From NCBI GenBank assembly GCA_030425145.1, contig JAUHVK010000022.1:1-64000 (forward strand): a stretch of 64,000 bases of DNA. The letters are read 5' to 3'. Every line of letters starts with the position of its first letter. The first letter of the stretch is position 1. A model generated the notes under the pieces. The model was not told where the DNA came from and did not search any database. It saw only the letters and a list, made by a program, of their open reading frames with translations. Both the position numbers and the translations under genes were made by a program. This DNA is from Alphaproteobacteria bacterium. GTDB taxonomy: Bacteria > Pseudomonadota > Alphaproteobacteria > Rhodobacterales > Rhodobacteraceae. Positions 1-9,949 of the stretch are shown here, in pieces.

Positions 1-64
1 TGAAAAGCTTATTTTGGGGAGTGTGACTTGCACCAAACGAAATCGGTTCATGTCGGGTGGGAGC

Positions 65-93
65 AAAAAAAAGTGCCTGCAAAACGCAGGCAC
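65..93 (-). terminator. Rho-independent terminator (minus strand)
   Basis: Perfect 8-bp stem (73-80 with 86-93) with a 5-nt loop. The A8 run at 65-72 becomes a T8 tract when read on the minus strand. The nearest minus-strand gene upstream is tRNA-Ser, about 390 nt away, so this either ends a long tRNA transcript or serves an unseen short RNA or gene between them. Confidence 0.75.
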
Positions 94-481
94 TGAGTGA
101 TCGTTGTAGGTAGCACGACTTTGAGAGTCAGAAAAAATCGAGCCAATGTTTTGATGGGTAACCTACGGGGCTTTGTTTCGCCGATGATCCCCTTTGGCGC
201 TACGTATCTATTGTTTAAATTGAGCGCGAACGTTTCCGGGATTTCGAGTAATGTTTTGTTTTCGCTAACTGGTTGATTTGTTCCGAATAAGAGAATGTAT
301 TTGGGAATACGATGGCTCCCAATTTCATAAGTTTGTGCGGATCATATTATTGGAAATATCTGCGCACCGACGCCGAGAGGTCGGGATCACAGCATCATCG
401 TGTATTGGAGGAAATCTCCGCCTAGCGCCCGCGTCAGCAAGGCGGGTGCCACGTCGAATTCATTCGAGATTGCCAAGAAAA
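94..481. other. AT-rich stretch without a supportable gene
   Basis: About 390 bases that are visibly richer in A+T than the rest of the window. The only minus-strand reading frame noticed is about 34 codons (from 325) with no family resemblance and no convincing ribosome site. A 13-nt string (tttggcgctacgt, 193-205) recurs at 36088-36100. The stretch lies just downstream of the tRNA-Ser 3' end, the usual side for integrated elements. I see no other structure. Confidence 0.5.
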
Positions 482-571
482 TGGCGGAGAGACAGGGATT
501 CGAACCCTGGGTGGACTTGCGCCCACAACGGTTTTCGAGACCGCCCCGTTCGACCACTCCGGCACCTCTCC
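482..571 (-). tRNA. tRNA-Ser (anticodon CGA)
   Basis: Read on the minus strand, the gene starts GGAGAGG at 571 and its acceptor stem closes with the complementary strand at 486-492. The anticodon loop CTCGAAA gives anticodon CGA, which reads UCG. A long variable arm follows, as expected for class II tRNAs. The T-arm GGTTCGAATCC is present and CCA is encoded (482-484). The length of 90 nt including CCA fits tRNA-Ser. Confidence 0.95.
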
Positions 572-719
572 GCGGGGGTCTGGAGGGGCGTTTAGCTTTT
601 GCTTCAGACGGGCGCAACCTCTATTTCGCGTGAAATGCATGTGACAGTGTTCACAGCATTGGGTTGGAAATGCGTGTTGCGCATCATAGGTAAGAAATGA
701 GCAGGCAAGGAGGGGCGGA

Positions 720-1541
720 ATGATCGGCTCGATGTTGAAATCGGTAGCAACCGGAGCTGCGGTGATCGCCTGGTCTTTGCCGGTTTGGGCCACCCCGACG
801 AACGACCTTCTTGATGCCCTTGGCGTGCCGCAGATCGTTGAGGTCATGCGCGAAGAGGGTATCGAATACGGTGACACGCTGGCGGCTGACATGATTCCCA
901 GCGGTGGATCGGCGGGCTGGGGCGCCACGATCGGGCGCATCTATGATCAAGCCCGGATGCTGGCCACTGTGCAGGAGGTGTTTGCCGCCGAGTTTGGCGA
1001 TGCCGAAACAGAAGGACTGCTGGAGTTCTTCACGTCGGAAACTGGAAAGCAGATTGTCAGCCTCGAACTCAGCGCGCGAAACGCAATGCGCGACGACGAG
1101 ATCGAGGATGCGGCTCGCGCCGCGTTCGACGATCTGGACGGTACAAATTCCGAACCGCTCGCGGCAATCGCGGAATTTGTGGCAACCAACGATCTGGTTG
1201 AGGCCAACCTCGTCGGTGCCTTGAATGCCAACTACATGTTCTATCTTGGCCTTGTAGATGGCGGTGCACTTCAGATGAGTGAGGCGGAAATCCTGACCGA
1301 AGTCTGGTCCTCCGAAGAGGAAACCCGCGCCGACACCCGCGAATGGGTCTATGCTTTCCTACTCATGGCCTATCGCCCGCTCGAAGACGGGGTGGTCGAG
1401 GAATATACCGAGCTGTCCCGCACCGAACCGGGGCGTGCCTTGAATCGCGCGCTCTTTGCAGGGTTCAACAAGATGTATGATGACATCTCTTATGCGCTTG
1501 GAATGGCTGTGGCGCGGGAAATGCAAGTACAGGAACTCTAA
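720..1541 (+). CDS. DUF2059 family periplasmic protein
   Basis: Protein of 273 residues. Residues 1-24 form a signal peptide (small hydrophobic core ending VWA before TPTNDLL), so the mature protein should be periplasmic. The helical body contains the stretch FFTSETGKQIVSLE (about residue 102 onward), which resembles the short Phe/Thr/Gly signature of DUF2059. A second weaker copy of the same helical pattern lies near the C terminus (YTELSRTEPGRALNRAL). A good ribosome site (GGAGGGG) precedes the ATG. No biochemical function is established for the family. The gene stands alone, with a terminator behind it. Confidence 0.75.
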   Translation: MIGSMLKSVATGAAVIAWSLPVWATPTNDLLDALGVPQIVEVMREEGIEYGDTLAADMIPSGGSAGWGATIGRIYDQARMLATVQEVFAAEFGDAETEGLLEFFTSETGKQIVSLELSARNAMRDDEIEDAARAAFDDLDGTNSEPLAAIAEFVATNDLVEANLVGALNANYMFYLGLVDGGALQMSEAEILTEVWSSEEETRADTREWVYAFLLMAYRPLEDGVVEEYTELSRTEPGRALNRALFAGFNKMYDDISYALGMAVAREMQVQEL

Positions 1542-1598
1542 ACGCGAAACGCGTTGACAAATGCGGCACGGGAATCCATAAGCCGCGCACGCGAAAGT

Positions 1599-1627
1599 CG
1601 GGGCTTCGGTCCCGCCTTTTGTTTTTT
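1599..1627 (+). terminator. Rho-independent terminator
   Basis: Six-bp stem with a UUCG tetraloop (1599-1604 with 1609-1614), followed by a T-rich tail to 1627. It lies 57 nt after the DUF2059 gene and about 100 nt before rplU, so it most likely separates the two units. A role as a leader element of rplU cannot be excluded. Confidence 0.75.
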
Positions 1628-1731
1628 GGTGATAACGATGTCCCTAGCGGGGCACGCTGTTCGAGGCGGGGAGCACCCCACAAACACCGCAAAGCGGGGC
1701 CATAGGACGCGGGTGACAAAGGAAGAACACG

Positions 1732-2376
1732 ATGTTCGCGGTCATGAAAACCGGCGGCAAGCAGTACAAAGTCCAGTCGGGCGACGTTCTGCGTGTCGAG
1801 AAACTGGCAGCCGATGCAGGCGAAAAAGTCCAGTTCAATGAAATTCTGATGCTCGGGGGCGACAAGGTTGTCGTCGGTGCGCCTCTGGTCAACGGCGCTG
1901 CCGTTCAGGCAGAGGTTGTGGACCAGGTGAAGGCCGACAAGGTCATCAACTTCGTCAAGCGCCGCCGTAAGCACAGCTCCAAGCGGACCCGTGGCCACCG
2001 TCAGAAACTGACGCTGGTACGCGTTCTCGACATCCTCGCCTCTGGCGCGGACAAGTCGGGCGTCAAAGCTGCTGTGGGTGCTGGTTCCGTTGCAGGCGTG
2101 GCTGTTGCCGCTGCCGCACCGAAGAAAGCCGCTGCACCCAAGGCGGAAAAAGCAGCAGCGCCGAAAGCCGCTGCTGGCGCAGACGATCTCAAGCAACTGT
2201 CCGGCGTTGGCCCGGCGCTTGAGAAAAAACTGCACGAAGCTGGTGTGACCAGCTTTGCCCAGATCGCAGCATGGACAGATGCGGAAGTTGAAGAGTTCGG
2301 CGAAAAGCTGTCCTTCAAAGGCCGGATCGAGCGTGAAGGCTGGATCGAACAAGCCAAAGAACTGGCATCGAAGTAA
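1732..2376 (+). CDS. rplU: 50S ribosomal protein L21 with C-terminal helix-hairpin-helix extension
   Basis: Residues 1-103 are a normal bacterial L21 (MFAVMKTGGKQYKV start; basic KRRRKHSSKRTRGHR patch at 77-91 for 23S rRNA contact). Unlike the usual ~103-residue protein, this one has 214 residues. An Ala/Lys/Pro linker (about 110-150) leads to a domain at 151-214 containing DDLKQLSGVGPALEKKL, a helix-hairpin-helix motif typical of nucleic-acid-binding or scaffold modules. The reading frame is continuous with no sign of a sequencing join. It is followed after 13 nt by rpmA, the standard L21-L27 pair. The role of the extra domain is unknown. Confidence 0.95.
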   Translation: MFAVMKTGGKQYKVQSGDVLRVEKLAADAGEKVQFNEILMLGGDKVVVGAPLVNGAAVQAEVVDQVKADKVINFVKRRRKHSSKRTRGHRQKLTLVRVLDILASGADKSGVKAAVGAGSVAGVAVAAAAPKKAAAPKAEKAAAPKAAAGADDLKQLSGVGPALEKKLHEAGVTSFAQIAAWTDAEVEEFGEKLSFKGRIEREGWIEQAKELASK

Positions 2377-2389
2377 GGAGACCTGACCA

Positions 2390-2659
2390 ATGGCACATAA
2401 AAAAGCAGGCGGTTCATCCCGCAACGGTCGCGACTCTGCCGGACGCCGCCTTGGCGTCAAACTCTACGGTGGCCAGTCCGCGATCCCCGGAAACATCATC
2501 GTGCGTCAGCGCGGTACGAAGTTCTGGCCGGGCGAAGGCGTTGGCATGGGCAAAGATCACACGATCTTCGCAACCGTTGACGGCAACGTAACGTTCCACA
2601 AAGGCCTCAAGGGCCGCACCTTTATTTCGGTCCTGCCAATGGCGGAGGCCGCTGAGTAA
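2390..2659 (+). CDS. rpmA: 50S ribosomal protein L27
   Basis: 89 residues with the canonical N terminus [16 protein letters not shown], which reaches the peptidyl-transferase centre. The family core GVKLYGGQ and [23 protein letters not shown] is intact. There is no N-terminal extension needing proteolytic removal, unlike in Firmicutes. It is co-transcribed with rplU (GGAG-type site in the 13-nt gap) and followed by a strong terminator, so rplU-rpmA is a complete unit. Confidence 0.97.
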   Translation: MAHKKAGGSSRNGRDSAGRRLGVKLYGGQSAIPGNIIVRQRGTKFWPGEGVGMGKDHTIFATVDGNVTFHKGLKGRTFISVLPMAEAAE

Positions 2660-2688
2660 GCCGACCTTAAGGTTTTTGGAAAAACTTG

Positions 2689-2725
2689 GGGGATCGGCAA
2701 AACTGCCGGTCCCCTAATCCTTTTT
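2689..2725 (+). terminator. Rho-independent terminator after rpmA
   Basis: Ten-bp stem (2689-2698 with 2705-2714, one G-T pair) with a 6-nt A-rich loop, followed by taatccttttt. It ends the rplU-rpmA unit. Confidence 0.85.
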
Positions 2726-2767
2726 GGGACGGGGGGTTGCCCAAAGTCTGCGATGAGGAGAAAGCAG

Positions 2768-3313
2768 ATGAACGTGGAGACCATCACCAATGTCGAGCAA
2801 CCTGTCGTTCAGGCGGAACGGTTTCGTTTGCGCCCCTTGCAGACGTCCGATGCTGGCCTGATTGAGCACTATGCGAGCGACAAACGCGTTGCTACGATGA
2901 CCACCACCATTCCGCACCCGCTACCACCGGGCGCTGCCAAGGCCTTCGTTGAGCGCAGCCTGTTGCCGGCACGCGACGAAGATGTCTGGGCGATTGACGG
3001 AACGGATGCCGGCGGCTCCGAAGTGATGGGTCTGATCTCGCTCCAGCGAATGGATCGCAACCAGTCCGAAGTTGCATATTGGGTCGCGCCACCTTTCTGG
3101 AACACCGGTCTTGCATCCGAAGCGGTTGAAGGGCTCGTTACAGCCAATCCGCTCGGCAACAAGACAATGTTTGCAAGCGTCTTTCAGGACAACCCGGCTT
3201 CGGCCCGTGTACTGACGCATTGCGGATTTGAATATATCGGCGACGCGGAGTCCTTTTCCGTCGCCAGAAACACAACGGTCAAAACTTGGACCTACCTCAA
3301 ACGTATGGGCTGA
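2768..3313 (+). CDS. GNAT-family N-acetyltransferase (RimJ/RimL-like)
   Basis: 181 residues from the ATG at 2768, chosen because GAGGAG (2756-2761) stands at the right distance; an earlier in-frame ATG at 2753 would lack a site. The sequence opens with a short strand and the LRPLQTSDAGLIEHYASD pattern of the RimJ/RimL branch. It continues through the acetyl-CoA-binding region (VAYWVAPPFWNTGLASEAVEGLV), where the usual R/Q-x-x-G-x-A loop reads NTGLASEA. It ends with the family FQDNPASARVLTHCGFEYIG motif. The substrate cannot be told; members modify protein N termini, antibiotics or small amines. It lies between rpmA and obgE, 53 nt before obgE. Confidence 0.85.
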   Translation: MNVETITNVEQPVVQAERFRLRPLQTSDAGLIEHYASDKRVATMTTTIPHPLPPGAAKAFVERSLLPARDEDVWAIDGTDAGGSEVMGLISLQRMDRNQSEVAYWVAPPFWNTGLASEAVEGLVTANPLGNKTMFASVFQDNPASARVLTHCGFEYIGDAESFSVARNTTVKTWTYLKRMG

Positions 3314-3363
3314 CGCGTGGTGCCAAACCGGATAGACCGCGCACAGGCTCGATCAAAGGCTAA

Positions 3364-5495
<2,132 letters not shown>

Positions 5496-5549
5496 TCCGC
5501 TTCTTCTCTTTTCAAATACGCACTTCCGACTTCCGAAAAGGCGCTACCG

Positions 5550-6815
5550 ATGAAAGACCTCACAGACATCCCCGCTCTCATGCACGACATCGGTGCCCGC
5601 GCCAAGGCCGCAGCTCGGGAGCTGGCTTTTGCTTCGGCTGAACGCAAACACGCAGCGCTCATCGGTGCGGCAGAGGCGGTCTGGAAGAACCGGGCAGAGA
5701 TCATCGAAGCCAATGCGAAAGACCTCGATTATGGCCGGGAGAAGGGCCTCAGCGGTGCAATGATGGACCGGCTGCTCCTCAACGAAGATCGCATTCGCGG
5801 CATCGTCGATGGACTGCGCGCGGTGGCGGAACAGACCGATCCCGTGGGCGCCGTGATGACCGAATGGGACCGACCCTCGGGGCTGCATATCAAGCGCGTG
5901 CGCACACCGCTCGGTGTAGTGGGAGTGATCTACGAATCCCGCCCCAACGTGACGGCCGATGCCGGCGCGCTGTGCCTCAAAGCCGGAAACGCAGTGATCC
6001 TGCGCGGCGGGTCGGAGAGCTTTCATTCTTCCTCCGCGATCCATGCTTGTCTGGTGGACGGTGTGATCAAGGCCGGTCTGCCGGAAGACGCGATCCAGCT
6101 TGTTCCCACACGCGACCGCGCGGCGGTGAGCGAAATGCTGACGATGACCGATTTCATTGATGTGATCGTGCCCCGTGGCGGCAAGGGGCTTGTCGGTCTG
6201 GTTCAGCGCGAAGCGCGTGTGCCGGTCTTTGCTCATCTCGAAGGCATCGTGCACATCTATGTCGACAAGGACGCGGACCCCGTCAAAGCGCTGAATGTGA
6301 TCCTGAACGCCAAGACCCGACGCACTGGAATTTGTGGCGCGGCGGAATGCCTGCTGATCCACAAGGATGTGGTCGACACGATCGGGCAGGGCGTCATCAA
6401 GGCGCTGCTGAACGCGGGTGTCGAAGTGCGTGCGGACGAAACGCTGCGCGCGATCGAAGGCACCGTGGCCGCCACGGACAACGATTGGGGCTGTGAATAT
6501 CTCGACAGCATCATCGCCGCGAAAGTAGTCGATGATCTCGATGCGGCCATCGATCATATCAACACCTACAGTTCCAACCACACCGACTGTATCCTGACCG
6601 AAGACGATGCCGCGGCGGACAAGTTCTTCGAGCGGATCGACAGCGCTATCCTGATGCGCAACGCCTCGACCCAGTTCGCTGACGGCGGGGAATTCGGGAT
6701 GGGTGCGGAAATCGGTATCGCCACAGGCAAAATGCATGCGCGCGGCCCGGTTGGGGCGGAACAGTTGACCAGCTTCAAATACATCGTTGTGGGCGACGGC
6801 ACGACGCGGGCCTGA
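5550..6815 (+). CDS. proA: Glutamate-5-semialdehyde dehydrogenase (gamma-glutamyl phosphate reductase)
   Basis: Second proline step: NADPH-dependent reduction of glutamyl-5-phosphate. 421 residues of the aldehyde dehydrogenase superfamily. The cofactor region has [18 protein letters not shown]; the active-site Cys is residue 262 in [14 protein letters not shown]. The C terminus carries the [19 protein letters not shown] motif specific to ProA. It is co-directional with proB. The gap holds a CTTCTTCTCTTTTCAAATACG element (5500-5520) related to repeats elsewhere in the window. Confidence 0.97.
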   Translation: MKDLTDIPALMHDIGARAKAAARELAFASAERKHAALIGAAEAVWKNRAEIIEANAKDLDYGREKGLSGAMMDRLLLNEDRIRGIVDGLRAVAEQTDPVGAVMTEWDRPSGLHIKRVRTPLGVVGVIYESRPNVTADAGALCLKAGNAVILRGGSESFHSSSAIHACLVDGVIKAGLPEDAIQLVPTRDRAAVSEMLTMTDFIDVIVPRGGKGLVGLVQREARVPVFAHLEGIVHIYVDKDADPVKALNVILNAKTRRTGICGAAECLLIHKDVVDTIGQGVIKALLNAGVEVRADETLRAIEGTVAATDNDWGCEYLDSIIAAKVVDDLDAAIDHINTYSSNHTDCILTEDDAAADKFFERIDSAILMRNASTQFADGGEFGMGAEIGIATGKMHARGPVGAEQLTSFKYIVVGDGTTRA

Positions 6816-6895
6816 GGGGTTGCCGTTGCGCAGTCAGGCTGCTAACTGACATGAGCTAATCCGATACTTTTACTCGGAAAATTCGTGAGGCAGCA

Positions 6896-7999
6896 GTGAC
6901 CGGCACCCATCCCCGGCTCGAAATCCGCAATATCGTGCGCGACTATGACGGCAAGCGCGTGGTGGATGACGTGTCCCTGGCGATCCAGCCGGGCCACGTG
7001 ACCTGCCTGCTCGGGCCATCCGGATGCGGGAAATCCACGACGCTGCGGATCATCGCAGGTGTTGACATGCAGACCAGCGGGACGATCCATGTGGATGGAA
7101 ACCTGATCTGCGACACGGTCTATCGTGTCCCGCCCGAAAGGCGCTCCATTGGTCTGATTTTTCAGGATTTTGCCCTGTTTCCGCACCTTACGGTTGGCGA
7201 CAATGTGGGCTTCGGTCTGAGCGGATCGCGCAAGGACAAACTGCCCCGTGTGGGCGAATTGCTCGAACGGGTGGGGCTGTCGCATTACATCAACGAATAT
7301 CCACACCAGCTTTCGGGTGGTGAACAGCAGCGCGTGGCGCTGGCTCGTGCGCTCGCGCCACGCCCGTCGATCATGCTGATGGATGAACCGTTCTCGGGCC
7401 TCGACAACCGCCTTCGCGACGGCATCCGCGACGAAACGCTGGCGCTGCTGAAGGATGAGGGCACCTCGGTTCTTCTGGTCACACACGAGCCGGAAGAGGC
7501 GATGCGTATGGCCGACGAGATCGCGTTGATGCGTGATGGCAAGATCGTGCAGCGCGGTGCGCCCTACAACATCTACAACGCACCGGCAGACAAGGCCGCG
7601 GTCGCGTTCTTTTCGGACATTAACCTGCTGACCGGCACCGTGCGCGGTGCTTTGACCGACACCCCCTTCGGCCAGTTTCTTGCACCCGGTGTTCCGGATG
7701 GCGGGCAGGTCGAAATCGTGTTCCGTCCGCAGCATGTGGGGATCGACTTTGACCGTCAGGGACGAGGGCCGAACCCGACACCACTGGCGGGCACACCGGC
7801 GCGCGGCGTTGTCGAGCGGGCCCGGTTCATGGGGTCGGAAAGCCTTGTCGAATTCCGCATGGACTACAATCAGAGCATAATCCGCGCGACTGTACCCAAC
7901 GTGTTCCTGCCGAAACCCGGAACGGTCATGTGGTTGACGGTTCGGCGCGACCGCTGCTTTGTGTTCCGCAAGGATAGCGGTTCGGTGATCAGGACCTAG
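6896..7999 (+). CDS. ABC transporter ATP-binding protein, FbpC/PotA type, without cognate partners here
   Basis: 367 residues from a GTG preceded by GAGG. Walker A is GPSGCGKST (40-48), the signature LSGGEQQR is at 139-146 and Walker B IMLMDEP at 159-165. The C-terminal ~120 residues form a TOBE-like regulatory domain (FRPQHVGIDF, then a beta-rich stretch). This layout belongs to ATPases of ferric-iron, spermidine/putrescine or related importers. No permease or binding protein lies beside it, so the substrate is open. Its stop overlaps the convergent stop of fliG within the palindrome CTAG (7996-7999), leaving no room for a separate terminator. Confidence 0.85.
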   Translation: MTGTHPRLEIRNIVRDYDGKRVVDDVSLAIQPGHVTCLLGPSGCGKSTTLRIIAGVDMQTSGTIHVDGNLICDTVYRVPPERRSIGLIFQDFALFPHLTVGDNVGFGLSGSRKDKLPRVGELLERVGLSHYINEYPHQLSGGEQQRVALARALAPRPSIMLMDEPFSGLDNRLRDGIRDETLALLKDEGTSVLLVTHEPEEAMRMADEIALMRDGKIVQRGAPYNIYNAPADKAAVAFFSDINLLTGTVRGALTDTPFGQFLAPGVPDGGQVEIVFRPQHVGIDFDRQGRGPNPTPLAGTPARGVVERARFMGSESLVEFRMDYNQSIIRATVPNVFLPKPGTVMWLTVRRDRCFVFRKDSGSVIRT

Positions 8000-9057
8000 T
8001 CCTCGCCGTCAGACGGCACGCTTAATGTAATCTCTCGACTGTCGGCCAGCGCACGGATTGCGGCGACAACGGCGCTCATCGCGGCCTCGGCGTCTTTGGG
8101 TTTCACCTCTCCCATATCTTCTGCGGTTTCACGAAGACCATCGGCCATTCTTTTGGAAATATTTGATAAAATGAAATCCACGCTCTGCCTGTCGACTTCG
8201 GCAATCGCTCCTGCGATGACCTTGGCAAGTGTGTCCTGATCCACATCGCGGGAGATCTTGGGCACGTCGGTCGCGCTCATCCGGTCGGGGATATGTGCGA
8301 AGGTGAAGATCGATTTGCGCACCTCTTCGGCAAAGCCTTTGTCCTTTTCATCAAGTGCGGTCAGCAAGTCCTCGCGCGTTGCGGCGCGGGAGAAATTCAG
8401 AATGGCACCAACCCGTTCGGACGGCTGACCACGAAAAGCCTTTGGCGGTTCGGAATCCAGCTGCGCCGCAAGGCTGAGTCCGATCCGTTCGACCGCATCG
8501 GGGGTAACCGCATCTGTCATCGACATTGCATAGGTGATCCGTCGGGCCACGTCGCCGGGAAGGGTGCTGAGCAGTTCGGCCGCTTTGGAGACGTCCAGCT
8601 TGGACGCCATCACGGCGGCCACCTGTGTTGATTCCGTTGTTATGAACTCCTTCAGACGCGAGATCGGCAAGGACGCAAGGCGGCTCCACGGATCACCGAT
8701 ATTTTGAACGCCCGCTTCTTTCCTCAGACGTGCCGCTGTCTGTGCACTGATTTTTCCGTCCAAAGCATTTAGGGCACTTGCGACATCGCCGGGGAAGGAC
8801 AGGCCGATTGAGTCGAGTTCCTCAGCAAATTCTGCGATGACCGAATGCATGGTGGCCCGGTCGATATAGCGCATCTGACCCAGCAATTGGGTTAACTCGA
8901 TTTGTAAGTCCTCGGGCAATGCCGTCAGAGGGACGTTTGCGCCTTCTTTCAGAATGAACTGCACAACGATTGCGGCCTTCGCGCGCCGCGGCAGTTGCGC
9001 CACCGCCGGCACCGGAGTATCGGCAGGCGCGCGCGCAAGCGTGGTCAATTGGGTCAT
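7996..9057 (-). CDS. fliG: Flagellar motor switch protein FliG
   Basis: 353 residues with the three-part FliG layout: N-terminal FliF-binding part, middle armadillo part and C-terminal charged domain. The middle domain has LKEFITTESTQVAAVMASKLD, where most FliG proteins have EHPQ; here it is ESTQ. The C-terminal domain (SNISKRMADGLRETAEDMGEVK) keeps an Arg at the position of E. coli R281, while D288/D289/R297 read E/T/K by eye alignment. The start at 9057 has the site AGGAAGG. No other flagellar gene is in the window, so this gene is detached from a flagellar cluster. Confidence 0.88.
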   Translation of the reverse strand: MTQLTTLARAPADTPVPAVAQLPRRAKAAIVVQFILKEGANVPLTALPEDLQIELTQLLGQMRYIDRATMHSVIAEFAEELDSIGLSFPGDVASALNALDGKISAQTAARLRKEAGVQNIGDPWSRLASLPISRLKEFITTESTQVAAVMASKLDVSKAAELLSTLPGDVARRITYAMSMTDAVTPDAVERIGLSLAAQLDSEPPKAFRGQPSERVGAILNFSRAATREDLLTALDEKDKGFAEEVRKSIFTFAHIPDRMSATDVPKISRDVDQDTLAKVIAGAIAEVDRQSVDFILSNISKRMADGLRETAEDMGEVKPKDAEAAMSAVVAAIRALADSREITLSVPSDGED

Positions 9058-9111
9058 GCACCTTATTCCTTCCTGTCGCAGAAGGACTAAGCGGGTAGGG
9101 TTAAGAAAGCG

Positions 9112-9654
9112 TTAGTAGCTGTAGCCTGCGCCGGATTGGATTGCCATTCGAAGTGAAACGTCGGCCCAGGTCGAACGTCCGCCTCGCTGACGGATTTCAC
9201 TCAGCTGCACACGCGCAAGGTCAATATTGCCGGCCTCGACATGCCACTGACCCATATAGGACCGCGCGAGAAGGTTGTCGGCATTGGCCTCGAGCGCGCG
9301 ACCGTACCATTCAAGCGCCTCATCCGTACGGCCCGCCTTGCGCGCCGTGAACCCGCGATAGGTCAGAACGCCGTCGCTGTCCTGATCGAGCATCGCATCC
9401 AAAACGCGTTCGGCATCAGTGATGCGCCCGGCATAGGCCAGTTCGCGCACCGCGTTCATGCGGTCTGTGTCGTTCAGGCTGCTGTCCGTGGGCTCGACGC
9501 AGGACTTGCTGTCGGCGTCCCAAACCATTCCATTGCTGCAGGTGGTTGTGGTTTCAGTCGGTGTCGGTGGCGTATCGCTTTCCGTGCCGGCGGCGAAAAT
9601 CAGCCCAGGTGCCGAGGCCAAAGCAACTGCCAAAATCATTCTGTGCATCATCAT
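9112..9654 (-). CDS. Secreted TPR-type protein with N-terminal Cys-loop motif
   Basis: 180 residues. Residues 1-22 form a signal peptide ending IFAA. A Thr/Pro-rich linker leads to C39-S-N-G-M-V-W-D-A-D-S-K-S-C52, a probable disulfide-closed loop. Residues about 65-175 show helical tetratricopeptide pattern (AYAGRITDAERVLDAML; KAGRTDEALEWYGRALEANADNLLARSYMGQWHVEAGNIDLA). This suggests a periplasmic or surface protein-protein interaction role. The same Cys-loop occurs with identical spacing in the small protein encoded next door. Three consecutive ATG codons make the exact start uncertain. Function unknown. Confidence 0.7.
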   Translation of the reverse strand: MMMHRMILAVALASAPGLIFAAGTESDTPPTPTETTTTCSNGMVWDADSKSCVEPTDSSLNDTDRMNAVRELAYAGRITDAERVLDAMLDQDSDGVLTYRGFTARKAGRTDEALEWYGRALEANADNLLARSYMGQWHVEAGNIDLARVQLSEIRQRGGRSTWADVSLRMAIQSGAGYSY

Positions 9655-9667
9655 TACTTATAGGCCA

Positions 9668-9695
9668 AATAAAAAAGACGGCCATTGTGGCCGTC
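9668..9695 (-). terminator. Rho-independent terminator (minus strand)
   Basis: Seven-bp stem (9677-9683 with 9689-9695), loop ATTGT, then A6 at 9671-9676, which reads as T6 on the minus strand. It ends the small Cys-motif gene and separates it from the TPR gene downstream. Confidence 0.85.
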
Positions 9696-9722
9696 CTCAA
9701 AACGTCGTGATGGGCGTTAAAA

Positions 9723-9881
9723 TCAACCGCTCACAACTTTGCATGTGTTTGTTTCGGCGTCATAAACCGTGCCCGCTGCACAGGTCATCGACGCTTCTTC
9801 ATGCCCCGAGCAGGCGGCAAAACCGGATGTCGCGGTTGCGAGGGTGAGGGCAAAGGTGGTCAGAAGTGTCTTGATGGTCAT
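9723..9881 (-). CDS. Small secreted three-Cys protein (52 aa)
   Basis: 52 codons from ATG at 9881 with AGGAG 8 nt upstream. Residues 1-22 are a clear signal peptide (MTIKTLLTTFALTLATATSG then FA), with cleavage likely before A23 or C24. The mature ~30 residues contain C24, C34 and C47. The loop C34-A-A-G-T-V-Y-D-A-E-T-N-T-C47 matches the Cys-loop of the neighbouring TPR protein position for position. It ends at its own terminator. Its product does not resemble adenylosuccinate lyase, whose gene is close by and divergent, so that name should not be transferred. Function unknown. Confidence 0.72.
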   Translation of the reverse strand: MTIKTLLTTFALTLATATSGFAACSGHEEASMTCAAGTVYDAETNTCKVVSG

Positions 9882-9949
9882 CAGTCATTCTCCTGTTTTG
9901 GACACGTAGAGGGTAGCACGGCTTGGGGATTTGGCAAAATATTCCCTGC

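Noticed and set aside
1465-2460. 331-residue minus-strand frame
   Set aside because: Overlaps rplU antisense and the intergenic gap; no conserved features.
5544-6737. 397-residue minus-strand frame
   Set aside because: Antisense shadow of proA.
7996-7999. Overlapping convergent stops (CTAG) as a possible frameshifted fusion
   Set aside because: Both proteins have complete expected lengths and ends; the same kind of overlap occurs at 22924-22927.
9723-9881. Labelling the small ORF as adenylosuccinate lyase because purB is near
   Set aside because: The protein has a signal peptide and Cys motif and shares nothing with PurB.
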